Assembly: GCA_039679645.1 (NCBI GenBank)
Contig: JBDKUO010000040.1
Span: 1-40,946, forward strand
DNA from: Armatimonadota bacterium
GTDB lineage: Bacteria > Armatimonadota > UBA5829
DNA length: 40,946 nt
Reading direction: 5' to 3'
Under the pieces are notes generated by a model. That model had not been told where the DNA came from. It searched no databases and saw only the letters and a list, made by a program, of their open reading frames with translations. The translations under genes were made by a program, and so were the position numbers. Positions within the stretch are counted from its first letter, which is position 1. The number at the start of each line of letters is the position of its first letter. Below, in pieces: positions 31,635-39,816 of the stretch.

Positions 31635-31660
31635 TACGCTAGGCAGCGAGCACGAGTTCC
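31635..31660 (-). promoter_or_regulatory. autoregulatory ECF-sigma promoter
   Basis: On the minus strand CCGGGAACT (GGAACT at 31655-31660), a 16-base spacer, and CGTA (31635-31638), ending 20 bases before the start of the ECF sigma gene. This is the classical ECF layout. Confidence 0.7.
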
Positions 31661-31824
31661 CGGTTATACCCGGTCAAATTACCTGTTTTTCAGATGAATT
31701 TCGCGCTAACCCTAACCTCGCATTGCCCAATACACCATCATTATACTAAGGTATGCCGCGCGTTACAAGTCTGAGTCAGGTCGATACTGTGTCGAAAAAA
31801 GTTATCACTTTGGGTTTAAAATAC

Positions 31825-31853
31825 TTGACAGGCTACTTGTAACTTCGTTAAAA
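31825..31853 (+). promoter_or_regulatory. promoter of the NlpC/P60 gene
   Basis: TTGACA (31825-31830), a 17-base spacer, and TTAAAA (31848-31853). A start near 31860 leaves a leader of about 100 bases with an imperfect GCGTTC/GAACGC hairpin; I recognise no known riboswitch in it. Confidence 0.55.
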
Positions 31854-31962
31854 TTACGCGGATGGAATTGGGCGTTCTAGTTATGCGAGCGCCTTCGAAC
31901 GCGTGCAGTCGGAGCAGACGAAAGTAGTGCACCGGCAATCAACATCGAAGGGACGTGATGTA

Positions 31963-32844
31963 TTGACGGAAAAAAGGCTAAGCAGCGTCTTACTCGCAAT
32001 TATATTTGTATTTACATCGACCGCAGCTTTTGCAGGCTCGATCTCATATAAAGTCAAGAATGGCGATACTCTATGGGCTATCGCAAAAAGATATCACACC
32101 AGCCCAAGTAAAATAGCCGCAGCTAATGGTGTCGGTGAGAATGCAACACTCTCACTCGGCAAGAACATTAAAATTCCTTCAAAAGCCAATGTTCCTCAAG
32201 TCAAACAAAAAGCGGCAGTGAAACCGGCATACGGTTACGCGATCCACACAAAGAAAGACAACGTCTGCCTGAGAAAAGGACCGGGGACCGGCAGCAATAA
32301 GATATCCACACTCTCAGTCGGAACCACAGCCAAATTGCTTGCAACCAGGGGAGCATGGGCTAAGGTTGCTCTTTCGAATGGAACATGCGGGTATGTGCAT
32401 AGATCACTTATAACAAAAGGCCAAGGTTCTGCATCAACCGCTAACAACAGCAATGTTAGAATGGCATGCGCAAGCCAGGCAAGTGATAATCTGATACAAA
32501 CCGCATTGGCTTGCCGTGGCTCCAGATACATACGAGGCGGAACAAGCCGTGGCGGTTTTGACTGCTCAGGCTTTACGCGATACGTATTTGCTAAGTATGG
32601 CATTTCTCTTCCCCACTCATCAGCCGCGCAGGCCGGATTAGGCACGGCGGTCTCACGCAACAGTCTAAAGTCGGGTGATTTGGTATTTTTCCAGACATAC
32701 AGGCGTGGAATATCTCATGTGGGCATTTATGTCGGCGGCGGGCAATTCGTGCATGCAGCCACATACGGCAGAGGTGTCAGAGTCGATTCACTTAACTCGG
32801 GATACTACTCCAGCAGATTTCGCTGCGCAAGACGCGTAAAATAA
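31963..32844 (+). CDS. LysM-SH3-NlpC/P60 peptidoglycan endopeptidase
   Basis: A 293-residue exported cell-wall hydrolase. It has a signal peptide (LSSVLLAIIFVFTSTAAFAG), a LysM domain (YKVKNGDTLWAIAKRYHTSP), a bacterial SH3 domain (NVCLRKGPGTGSNKIS to YVHRSLI), and an NlpC/P60 domain with catalytic Cys in DCSGFTRYVF, His in ISHVGIYVGGG and HAATYG. It cuts stem-peptide bonds of peptidoglycan. TTG 31963 is taken as start so that the signal peptide is terminal; a reading from 31903 adds 20 residues with no site. It diverges from the envelope-stress sigma gene. Confidence 0.9.
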   Translation: MTEKRLSSVLLAIIFVFTSTAAFAGSISYKVKNGDTLWAIAKRYHTSPSKIAAANGVGENATLSLGKNIKIPSKANVPQVKQKAAVKPAYGYAIHTKKDNVCLRKGPGTGSNKISTLSVGTTAKLLATRGAWAKVALSNGTCGYVHRSLITKGQGSASTANNSNVRMACASQASDNLIQTALACRGSRYIRGGTSRGGFDCSGFTRYVFAKYGISLPHSSAAQAGLGTAVSRNSLKSGDLVFFQTYRRGISHVGIYVGGGQFVHAATYGRGVRVDSLNSGYYSSRFRCARRVK

Positions 32845-32873
32845 TCCATCTTTCGAGTTTTTGACTCCGGCGT

Positions 32874-33212
32874 CTATTTGTATGGGTTTTTGTGTGCCCC
32901 GACAAGCAGCGCAATATATGAAGATACGAGAAGCAGCGTAAATACCCCTATATGTAAAGGCGTGCTCCCGTAGTTTCCTACCGCGAGCGCTAAAACGAGC
33001 AGAACGAAGTTGGTTATACTTGCTACGATGAAGACAACCGAGTAGAGCCAATACATCAGCTTTCTTGCCGATACCACTTTCAACGATTCCTGCACGTACC
33101 GATAATACGAGTGTACGCCCATAACGACGGTCAGCAAAAACACCGAGATAACCCTGAAAACATAAAACCAGTTTGTGCCGCCCATGTTATCATGCACGAT
33201 ACTTTTCTCCAT
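32874..33212 (-). CDS. small integral membrane protein, unknown function
   Basis: A 112-residue protein with about three membrane segments: NWFYVFRVISVFLLTVVMGV, MYWLYSVVFIVASITNFVLLVLAL and IGVFTLLLVSSYIALLV. The start is uncertain: ATG 33212, GTG 33197 and ATG 33185 are all possible and none has a convincing ribosome binding site. Not recognised as a known family. Confidence 0.6.
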   Translation of the reverse strand: MEKSIVHDNMGGTNWFYVFRVISVFLLTVVMGVHSYYRYVQESLKVVSARKLMYWLYSVVFIVASITNFVLLVLALAVGNYGSTPLHIGVFTLLLVSSYIALLVGAHKNPYK

Positions 33213-33373
33213 TCGGATGTCTAGGCCATTGTAGCACAGAGCGGGGCAACGGGCAATCAAATGAAGTCAGTAATCGCTGCATTTTTATCGATAAGTGCTG
33301 CCATGCCGAGCCGAAGCCGAATTATCCCAAGAATGCCTGTTGCGCCCCACCCGATTATATGAATTTTAGCTGA

Positions 33374-33646
33374 CCAAGAACAGGATTAATCTGCAAATCT
33401 TGCACTTACCTATACACAGTTACAAAAGATGGTTTACGGCCAAAGGGTAAGGGCAAAGCGGATTCGCTTGGATGGAATGAGATATGGATCGGGGCGGTGA
33501 TACTGATGCCGACCGCGCTCGATACGTATCGTTACAAACACCCAGACGTAAAGTGGGCTGTTATGGCGAGCCGATTGAGCAAGCATGATTGCGCCGGCTC
33601 TCGACACGCCGTAATTGACGCTCTAAGCGCGCGCGTGTTACGATAA
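33374..33646 (+). pseudogene. gene remnant without a start codon
   Basis: An open frame between TGA 33371 and TAA 33644 that lacks an upstream start but reads like protein: VTKDGLRPKGKGKADSLGWN, then EIWIGAVILMPTALDTYRYK, then HPDVKWAVMASRLSK, after which it drifts into HDCAGSRHAVIDALSARVLR. The regular part looks like a hydrophobic segment of a longer protein now truncated. The rest of the gap 33213-33373 shows nothing else. Confidence 0.4.
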
Positions 33647-33666
33647 GCAAGAAAGCGTGATATATT
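33638..33666 (+). promoter_or_regulatory. possible promoter of tyrS
   Basis: TTACGA (33638-33643), a 17-base spacer, and TATATT (33661-33666). The -10 is good, the -35 poor. No T-box leader is seen; only a small CCAGG/CCTGG hairpin lies at about 33674-33690. Confidence 0.4.
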
Positions 33667-33728
33667 CGCCCTCCAGGTAAGATGCCTGGATAGATAGCAA
33701 TGACTTACAATATGATTGCGGGGATAGT

Positions 33729-34946
33729 ATGCTGACGATTGATGAACAGTTTGATGTGATTAAGCGCGGGACAATTGAGATTGTACCGGAAGAGGGTCTT
33801 AAGGCAAAGCTCAAGAAAGCTCAAGGAACCGGCAAGCAACTAAAAATTAAGCTGGGGCTTGACCCGACTGCACCCTATATTCATCTGGGACATGGTGTTG
33901 TGCTGCGCAAAATGAGGCAGTTTCAGGACTTCGGACATGAAGTCATCATTATAATAGGCGACTTCACTGCATCTATCGGCGACCCGAGTGGAAAATCAAT
34001 TACGCGACCGCAGCTCACCGCTGAAGAGATCGCTGAAAACGCCAAGACATACTACGATCAGTACTGCATGATTCTTGACCCAGCCAAGACCAGGGTTGTT
34101 TTCAACAGCGAGTGGCTCGGCAAGCTCAGTTTTACGGACGTTATAAAGATCATGTCAAAGGTGACTGTGGCGAGGATTCTCGAAAGAGATGATTTCGAGA
34201 CGCGACTTGCCGAAGGCCGTCCGATCAGCATGCACGAGCTTCTGTATCCTGTATGCCAGGCATATGATTCCGTGTTTTTGCAATCGGATGTTGAGATAGG
34301 TGGGACAGATCAGAAGTTCAATATCCTGATGGGACGCGATCTGCAGACACAGTTTGGTCAGGAAGAACAAGTCGGACTCTTTATGCCGATTCTGCCGGGT
34401 CTGGACGGCGTACTCAAGATGTCCAAGTCGCTGGGCAACTATGTGGGAATCACCGAGGAGCCAAAGGATATGTTCGGCAAGCTGATGTCGATACCCGATG
34501 ATGTTATGCCGAGCTTTTATGAGCTGTGCACTGATGTCCCCCTCGACGAGATCGAGCGGATCAAGAAGAACCTGACGGACGGCTCGATGCACCCGATGGA
34601 TGCCAAGAAGCGACTCGCACGCGAGATTGTGTCGATTTATCACTCACCCGAAGCGGCTGCACGGGCTCAGGCAGAGTTTGAGCGCGTATTCAGCCAGCAT
34701 GAGGTTCCAACCGATATGCCGGAGGTCTATGTTACAAGTCTGATGGAAGACGGCAAGGTGTGGATAGTCAAACTTCTTACAGCGGCTAATATGGCTCCAT
34801 CCAACAGCGAGGCGCGCAGGCTAGTCCAGCAGGGCGGGGTTACGATAGATGGTGAAAAAGTCGCCGGTCCATCGGCTAATGTAGAGGTCAAGGACGACCA
34901 GGTGCTGCGCGCAGGCAAGCTCAAATTTGCAAGAATCAAGCTCTAA
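33729..34946 (+). CDS. tyrS: tyrosyl-tRNA synthetase
   Basis: A class I aminoacyl-tRNA synthetase that charges tRNA-Tyr. The Rossmann domain has the HIGH-type motif HLGH (about residues 52-55) in LGLDPTAPYIHLGH, and the KMSKS loop in VLKMSKSLGNYVGI. The C-terminal S4 domain (SEARRLVQQGGVTIDGEKV) binds tRNA. Length 405 and the order fit the TyrRS-Z-like branch. ATG 33729 lies after GGGGAT. It is a single gene closed by a terminator. Confidence 0.96.
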   Translation: MLTIDEQFDVIKRGTIEIVPEEGLKAKLKKAQGTGKQLKIKLGLDPTAPYIHLGHGVVLRKMRQFQDFGHEVIIIIGDFTASIGDPSGKSITRPQLTAEEIAENAKTYYDQYCMILDPAKTRVVFNSEWLGKLSFTDVIKIMSKVTVARILERDDFETRLAEGRPISMHELLYPVCQAYDSVFLQSDVEIGGTDQKFNILMGRDLQTQFGQEEQVGLFMPILPGLDGVLKMSKSLGNYVGITEEPKDMFGKLMSIPDDVMPSFYELCTDVPLDEIERIKKNLTDGSMHPMDAKKRLAREIVSIYHSPEAAARAQAEFERVFSQHEVPTDMPEVYVTSLMEDGKVWIVKLLTAANMAPSNSEARRLVQQGGVTIDGEKVAGPSANVEVKDDQVLRAGKLKFARIKL

Positions 34947-34960
34947 GAGCACAGACCGTA

Positions 34961-34999
34961 GGGTCAGTATTCGGAAATCCTGACCCAGGTTGTTTTTTT
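34961..34999 (+). terminator. intrinsic terminator of tyrS
   Basis: Stem GGGTCAG/CTGACCC (34961-34967 with 34980-34986) with a 12-base loop, then AGGTTGTTTTTTT. Confidence 0.75.
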
Positions 35000-35034
35000 G
35001 TAACCGGTCCCAGGATTAATTTTGTCCAAATGAC

Positions 35035-35069
35035 AAAAGCCATGTGACTCATATGTTCACATGGCTTTT
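35035..35069. terminator. bidirectional terminator between tyrS and the glycosidase-like gene
   Basis: A 13-base-pair perfect stem AAAAGCCATGTGA/TCACATGGCTTTT with loop CTCATATGT. T-runs follow on both strands; it mainly ends the minus-strand glycosidase-like gene. Confidence 0.8.
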
Positions 35070-35094
35070 GCATTGATTTATCGCCGATAACGAA

Positions 35095-37029
35095 CTATCC
35101 CTCGATCTTCAGCTCAGCAACCGCCGCAACAGTATCGCTGGGCACGTCAAACTGCAGCGCGCCATCTTCCTTGTGGAACGGCAGCTCAATCGACTTTCCG
35201 CCGGGTTGATACAAAGTCACACTGCTGACCTGCTCCACATCTGAGGTACTTACGCTGACAGTCTTGTCCTGTATGGCTCTGCCCGGCAGACGAGTATTTT
35301 TACCGACTATACTGGCCAGCAGAGAACCCGATCTGCTGCGGAATATTCCTCCCTTGTACATCTTCGGGAAGCTTATGGGCTTAGGATCAAAGACCCACTT
35401 TCTGCGGAAAAGTTTCTCAACCAGCGGGACATACATATCGTAAAGATCGGCTGACGGCGCAGCTTCGCTGTAGCTGGTATAGCCCGCGCCGTGCACCAGA
35501 CAGCTCTGGAACATCAGCTCGATGTCCGCATCGCCTGATTGATACACCAGGAAGAACATAGGTTTAGCCAACCCATAATACTGCAATCGATCACACAGCC
35601 ATCCCTCGCCTTCAGCCATAAAACCGTCTATATACTTAAATATGCCCACGCCATATGGAGCATTCGCCATAATCGCTTTGTTCGGATGAAGCAGAGACGA
35701 AAGAAGCTCCAGGTGAGGATAATAGTTGAGGCCGGTCATGTAAGCAGGACGGTTATCCACTGCCGTTATGCCGTCATCGTGAGCGGTGTCCTGATGGTTA
35801 TAGCACGGCTGGTCCAGAAAGACTCCGTCCATCTCAGGATATCGCGACACCAAACCTTTTATCTGCCGGGTCATATCTTTGCCGAAGGGAAGCGAAGGGT
35901 CTGAGTTCATAAGAAGCGTGCCGGGCCAGGCGCTGGTGTTGCTGCCATAATAATCCTGCACCCTCGATCCGATGAACGCCGGATCGAGCAGTTTTTCGTC
36001 ACCGTCACCAGTGACTTGAATATAAGGCATGGCCGCTGAGCCGACTGCATGGAGGTTCTGGATTGTGCGGCGGATCGCATCAATCGTGATAATAGCGTCG
36101 TCGTCCCTATCATGACCGCTGCGCCAGCTCTCAACTCCTTCAGGATGATAATTGCCGTAGGCAGGGAAGTGACGATGTATCTCGTGCCACTTGAGCCCCA
36201 ACCCTGCCATCGCCTTGGCTTCTTCAAGTGAGACATTCCACCTACCGGATATATGACCGCCCCAAAGGTTGTCGATTATGTTTGAGCGAGGCTCGAAATA
36301 CTCATTGAACCTCTCATAGAGCCAGCCGAGTGAGCTGCGCCAGTCGCCTGTGGTGCCTCGCAAAAGCAAACTAGTTTCAGCGGATCGCGACGGGCTCAAA
36401 GCCATCCAATCGAACTGTATCTGCAAATTAGGCTCTCGGTAGGCGCTAATGAACCTGAAGCGCGGAGTAATGAAATCGAACGGTTTTGTCAGGAGCAGGC
36501 CAACGTTCTCATCTTCGAGATAAGAACACAGCGCAGGCATTGTGATTCCGCTTGTAGCCTCACCGTATTCCAACGCGACTTCTGCAAACATATGCGGGGC
36601 TGTGGGCATATTGTCGCGTGCTGCCCAGAAAGAGATCGGATACATCGGCTGAGGCCACGGTATACAATAGCTCACTGCACACGAACGATACTCACCAGCA
36701 TCCAATATAACCCGGCTTGTCCAACTTATGGCGCCATCTTCGAACCCATAAGTCTCGCGAAGCAGCCAGGGTGCTCCGTGAAATGTCTTTTCTATTGTCA
36801 GGCTGTCTTTGCCTTCAGAAAAAATGACGCTGCCAAGATCCCTACGGTCGAATGTCTTTCGCATAAGATCATCCCGGACTGTCACATCCCCGGGATGCGC
36901 TGACCATGTGAACTGCTTGCCCTGAATGACGACAAGACTCGACAAGCAGCCTGTTTTCTTATCCAGATCGAGTGTGAGGTTACCTGCTGAAATTTGCCAG
37001 CCGCTGGCCGTTCGCACAATTGCGTTCAA
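35095..37029 (-). CDS. glycoside-hydrolase-like protein of uncertain family
   Basis: A 644-residue cytoplasmic protein without signal peptide. The N-terminal third is beta-rich (galactose-mutarotase-like: LTLDLDKKTGCLSSLVVI, TFHGAPWLLRETYG). The centre is a TIM-barrel-like region with KWHEIHRHFPAYGNYHPEG, IQVTGDGDEKLLDPAF, the strand EMDGVFLDQPCYNH with a likely catalytic Asp, and FMAEGEGWLCDRLQYYG. The C-terminal 100 residues form another beta domain. This resembles large clans such as GH101/GH36-like enzymes, but no family is certain. TTG 37029 is used as start, nine bases after AGGAG. It is a single gene with terminator. Confidence 0.7.
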   Translation of the reverse strand: MNAIVRTASGWQISAGNLTLDLDKKTGCLSSLVVIQGKQFTWSAHPGDVTVRDDLMRKTFDRRDLGSVIFSEGKDSLTIEKTFHGAPWLLRETYGFEDGAISWTSRVILDAGEYRSCAVSYCIPWPQPMYPISFWAARDNMPTAPHMFAEVALEYGEATSGITMPALCSYLEDENVGLLLTKPFDFITPRFRFISAYREPNLQIQFDWMALSPSRSAETSLLLRGTTGDWRSSLGWLYERFNEYFEPRSNIIDNLWGGHISGRWNVSLEEAKAMAGLGLKWHEIHRHFPAYGNYHPEGVESWRSGHDRDDDAIITIDAIRRTIQNLHAVGSAAMPYIQVTGDGDEKLLDPAFIGSRVQDYYGSNTSAWPGTLLMNSDPSLPFGKDMTRQIKGLVSRYPEMDGVFLDQPCYNHQDTAHDDGITAVDNRPAYMTGLNYYPHLELLSSLLHPNKAIMANAPYGVGIFKYIDGFMAEGEGWLCDRLQYYGLAKPMFFLVYQSGDADIELMFQSCLVHGAGYTSYSEAAPSADLYDMYVPLVEKLFRRKWVFDPKPISFPKMYKGGIFRSRSGSLLASIVGKNTRLPGRAIQDKTVSVSTSDVEQVSSVTLYQPGGKSIELPFHKEDGALQFDVPSDTVAAVAELKIEG

Positions 37030-37062
37030 TTACCGACTCTCCTTATATAATATGATGTATCA

Positions 37063-37092
37063 ATTATACCAGATAAGCAGTATCCATTTGAA
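37063..37092 (-). promoter_or_regulatory. promoter of the glycosidase-like gene
   Basis: On the minus strand TTCAAA (37087-37092), an 18-base spacer, and a perfect TATAAT (37063-37068), about 30 bases before the TTG start. Confidence 0.5.
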
Positions 37093-37185
37093 AGAGTGCT
37101 CGCAGCTTTTTTAGTTTTATCGAAGGCCAAAGAATGCTTAGTGGATGCCCGAGGAAAATATAATATACTATTCCGACTGCATTAC

Positions 37186-37214
37186 TTGTCATTACTGTAA
37201 GACAACTCTATAAG
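37186..37214 (+). promoter_or_regulatory. promoter of the 26-codon gene
   Basis: TTGTCA (37186-37191), a 17-base spacer, and TATAAG (37209-37214). A start near 37221 leaves only about five bases before the ATG. Alternatively TATAAT at 37159-37164 gives a leader carrying the AAGGAG site. Confidence 0.4.
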
Positions 37215-37226
37215 GAGACTACCAGA

Positions 37227-37307
37227 ATGAGCAAAAAGATCGTTTCGTTGAGAACGATAATAGAGACACAAAAGCCTCATATATCCGTTTTTAGGTGCAC
37301 TTTCTAA
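37227..37307 (+). CDS. possible 26-residue peptide gene or small RNA
   Basis: ATG at 37227 has AAGGAG (37212-37217) nine bases upstream, and the frame reads MSKKIVSLRTIIETQ, ends in RCTF and a TAA at 37305. A hairpin (ATCGTT/AACGAT) lies within. A terminator follows at 37382-37413, so a transcript of about 190 bases is plausible whether or not the peptide is made. No similarity is recognised. Confidence 0.35.
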   Translation: MSKKIVSLRTIIETQKPHISVFRCTF

Positions 37308-37381
37308 AGCTATCCTCATCCAAGCTGATTTTCACGCTCGGAATGCCTGAATTTTGGTCGACCAAGAGTTAAGATCACACA

Positions 37382-37413
37382 AACGGCTCTATGTTTTTCA
37401 GAGCCGTTTTCTA
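37382..37413. terminator. terminator between small gene and sigma-membrane gene
   Basis: Stem AACGGCTCT/AGAGCCGTT (37382-37390 with 37400-37408) around ATGTTTTTC, then TTTCTA on the plus strand. The left arm belongs to a repeat, GGCAAGAGTTAAxATCAC, also seen near 39605. Confidence 0.65.
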
Positions 37414-37433
37414 TATGTCGATACGCACAATGA

Positions 37434-39152
37434 TCAGTGCTGCGTCGAACTCATCTGACGCTTGTTGATATATAGTGTGATCGCCAGCGCGATCAAAGGT
37501 ATTACGAGACCAGGTATATGGATGATTGCCTGCTGGGTTTTCGACCGCGCCGCCCATTGATCCACCATAAACATGATACCGAACCAGATGTTTATAAGCG
37601 CTATGATCCGATGATTCCGAATGCTGATCGCAACCCTCGGCGAGGATCGGTCCGGACTGAGGAAAAAAATATCGCGCACATCCTGTATGCGTCCCTCGGC
37701 AAAGAGACTCAGTGCATATCTTATCGTGTGGCAGGCCTGCTCTGCCAAATCGGCGTTGCTGATAGTCGTTGTGCATACTCCGTCCGTCCCAATGGTCATC
37801 TGTGTTCGGCTTGGCACAATGCCGATAGTTTCCAATGGATTGCGCGACATGCTGAAGAGCGAGAGGCAGACGGTATCTCCTTCAAAACGATAGTCGCGCA
37901 CCTGCCGCATTTCAGCTAGCAGCCTGGCGAAAGTACGCAGATCAAGCTTCGACAGTTTACGAGAAAGTCGCATATCGATCTCTGGCAGCCCAGCTATGCG
38001 CGAGAACGGATTGTAGCTACTCACTGCCCACATTGGCGGCATTTGTGGATCAGTGAAATAGCTAATGATGCCTATCACAATAAACGCCACCGCACCGGTA
38101 ACATCGGGCGCATCGAAGAATGCAGCCGCCACAATAGCAGCAAAGATGACTCCGTACATCAGAATGCGCGATGTTGCGCCGGGGATGCGTATCCGACCGA
38201 GTAGTTGAGGGCTGACTCCAATGATTACAAGCAAAAACATACAGCCAATAACCACCGCTTCGATTCGCACTGCAGTCATCGGGCCGACAAATCTATTTAG
38301 CACGAAAAATGCAGTGACGGTTGCGAACGTTTTAAAGGCGGCCTTCCTATATACCCTCCTGATCATCGCTCTGGCTGTTTGGTTCTGAGGAGCATCTTCC
38401 AGGCTGGACTCTTCGAGTCTGCTGAACAGGGAGTAGAACACCCATAAAGGTAGCGCAGAAACTGCTACCGTCCACAACATAAATGAGATGCTTGCGGACA
38501 GTTTTCCGAGAACAGCCAAGAGGCCGACTCCGGTCGCACCCTTTGGCGTAAGAGGAAGCAAGACAATGACTGATCGTGTGAAACCTCTGCTCGGCTGCAT
38601 GTCGGAAAGGGATTCTTCCAGCATATGCTCAAGCTGAGTGCGCAGCGCGGTCCTTGCCCGGTGCAGTCTTGTGCGCATGGTTTGCTCGGCTATTCCCAAT
38701 GCCGAAGAGGCCTCAGCTATACTCTTGCCTTCCACGTAGAATAGAGTCAGCGCCTCGCGGTGGATGACCGGTAGCTTGGCAAAGGAGTCCCAGAGCTGCT
38801 GTGATAGAGACTCGCGGTCCTCTTCTTGCGGCCCGGCCTCTGCGGATTCAAGAACAGCCAATCTATTGTGGAAGGCATTCTCACGCTTTATCCCACGCCC
38901 CAGCGAACCGCAGACGTTTCGAGCAATCCTTGCCAGCCATCCTGCGAATTTGCCGGGTTCGCGGAGCGTGCCAAGATAAGTATACGCTTTGACGAATGTC
39001 TCCTGGGCAGCGTCTTCAGAAAGGTCGACATCACCAAGATTACTCCATGCGATGCCGTAAACCATCTTCTTGTATTTGTCTACGAGTTTCCCATAGCCGT
39101 CCTTGTCACCTAGCAGGACAGCGTTTACTAGGAAAGAATCGTCTGTATACAT
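37434..39152 (-). CDS. ECF sigma factor fused to a multi-pass membrane domain
   Basis: A 572-residue fusion. Residues 1-180 are an ECF sigma factor: region 2 (YGKLVDKYKKMVYGIAWS, SEDAAQETFVKAYTYL, FAGWLARIARNVCGSL) and region 4 (AKLPVIHREALTLFYVEGKSIAEASSALGI, MRTRLHRARTALRTQL). Residues 205-370 hold about five to six membrane segments (for example SFMLWTVAVSALPLWVFYSL, AVVIGCMFLLVIIGV, FIVIGIISYF), residues 385-505 a soluble part, and two more membrane segments stand near 514-531 and 545-562. Such sigma factors with a C-terminal membrane extension appear to replace a separate anti-sigma factor, which is absent here. ATG 39152 follows GGAGG. It probably senses a membrane or envelope signal. 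Confidence 0.85.
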   Translation of the reverse strand: MYTDDSFLVNAVLLGDKDGYGKLVDKYKKMVYGIAWSNLGDVDLSEDAAQETFVKAYTYLGTLREPGKFAGWLARIARNVCGSLGRGIKRENAFHNRLAVLESAEAGPQEEDRESLSQQLWDSFAKLPVIHREALTLFYVEGKSIAEASSALGIAEQTMRTRLHRARTALRTQLEHMLEESLSDMQPSRGFTRSVIVLLPLTPKGATGVGLLAVLGKLSASISFMLWTVAVSALPLWVFYSLFSRLEESSLEDAPQNQTARAMIRRVYRKAAFKTFATVTAFFVLNRFVGPMTAVRIEAVVIGCMFLLVIIGVSPQLLGRIRIPGATSRILMYGVIFAAIVAAAFFDAPDVTGAVAFIVIGIISYFTDPQMPPMWAVSSYNPFSRIAGLPEIDMRLSRKLSKLDLRTFARLLAEMRQVRDYRFEGDTVCLSLFSMSRNPLETIGIVPSRTQMTIGTDGVCTTTISNADLAEQACHTIRYALSLFAEGRIQDVRDIFFLSPDRSSPRVAISIRNHRIIALINIWFGIMFMVDQWAARSKTQQAIIHIPGLVIPLIALAITLYINKRQMSSTQH

Positions 39153-39816
39153 TGCTTACCTCCGATGTCTTTGACTTAATGACGTCGGACATCGTCGAAG
39201 GTTACCGGCAAATATTATATCATTCCGCAGAGGCTAGACACATTGAAAGGTCTGCCGGAAAGTTGTGCGCACATCGTGAGGGCAAGAGTTCATAATTAGC
39301 TCTTGATGGAGGTGGTCGGGCAAGAGCTAAGTCTACGAACTATTCTATGACCGGTTGGCTGACAGATTTCACATTCATGCCACAGGTTTTCGCAGCTACC
39401 TCGGCCACAAGATAGGCTGTGGAAAAGCTTCAATATTGAGCTCAATATAGCTCTTGGATATGCGCAGTCTCAGAAATCATGGATGTGTTTCGCAACTTGC
39501 GTCTCGGTCGATTTGAGCAAAAGTCAGTTCTATGAAACAGAAACGAACACAAATAGGTCATTATTTGTGCCATCGGCCCAAATCTCATGAGCAAGCATTT
39601 GATAGGGCAAGAGTTAAAATCACGAACCGCTCTACGTTTTGTGGCAAGTTCTTCTACACCTGCAGACAGCGACTATGTTATGTTGTCGTTTGCTTCATCA
39701 GTCTCTCTTTCCTCGCAATTGAGGGGAGCTTTGTGCCTTACTACAACTGCTGAACTGCGCCTCCTGGCTGGACTCAGTTGGAACTCCTACTCAGATGAGC
39801 ATTTTGCAAGTAGCAT
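39153..39816. other. repeat-bearing gap between the sigma-membrane and AraC genes
   Basis: No gene is convincing. Three copies of a degenerate repeat are seen: GGCAAGAGTTCATAATTAGC (39281-39300, with hairpin CAAGAG/CTCTTG), 39318-39349 and 39605-39640, each beginning GGGCAAGAG and the last two continuing to ACGAAC and a TCTA end. A relative is at 37363-37396. A possible promoter of the sigma gene (CGGTAACC, 15 bases, CGTC, minus strand 39181-39205) is weak. Confidence 0.45.
39181..39205 (-). promoter_or_regulatory. possible own promoter of the sigma-membrane gene
   Basis: On the minus strand GTAACC (39200-39205), 15 bases, and CGTC (39181-39184). It resembles an ECF promoter with an altered -35 and a spacer one base shorter than that of the other ECF gene in the window, which suits a different sigma factor. 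Confidence 0.3.

Noticed and set aside
31860-31962. possible riboswitch in the leader of the NlpC/P60 gene
   Set aside because: Such genes often carry a c-di-AMP riboswitch, but the conserved core motifs are not visible here; only one imperfect hairpin is seen.
33667-33728. T-box leader upstream of tyrS
   Set aside because: There is no AGGGTGG-type T-box sequence and the leader is too short; only a small hairpin is present.
37387-37413. CRISPR-like repeat for the CAAGAGTTAA copies at 37363 and 39605
   Set aside because: The copies are degenerate, far apart and irregularly spaced, with no cas genes.
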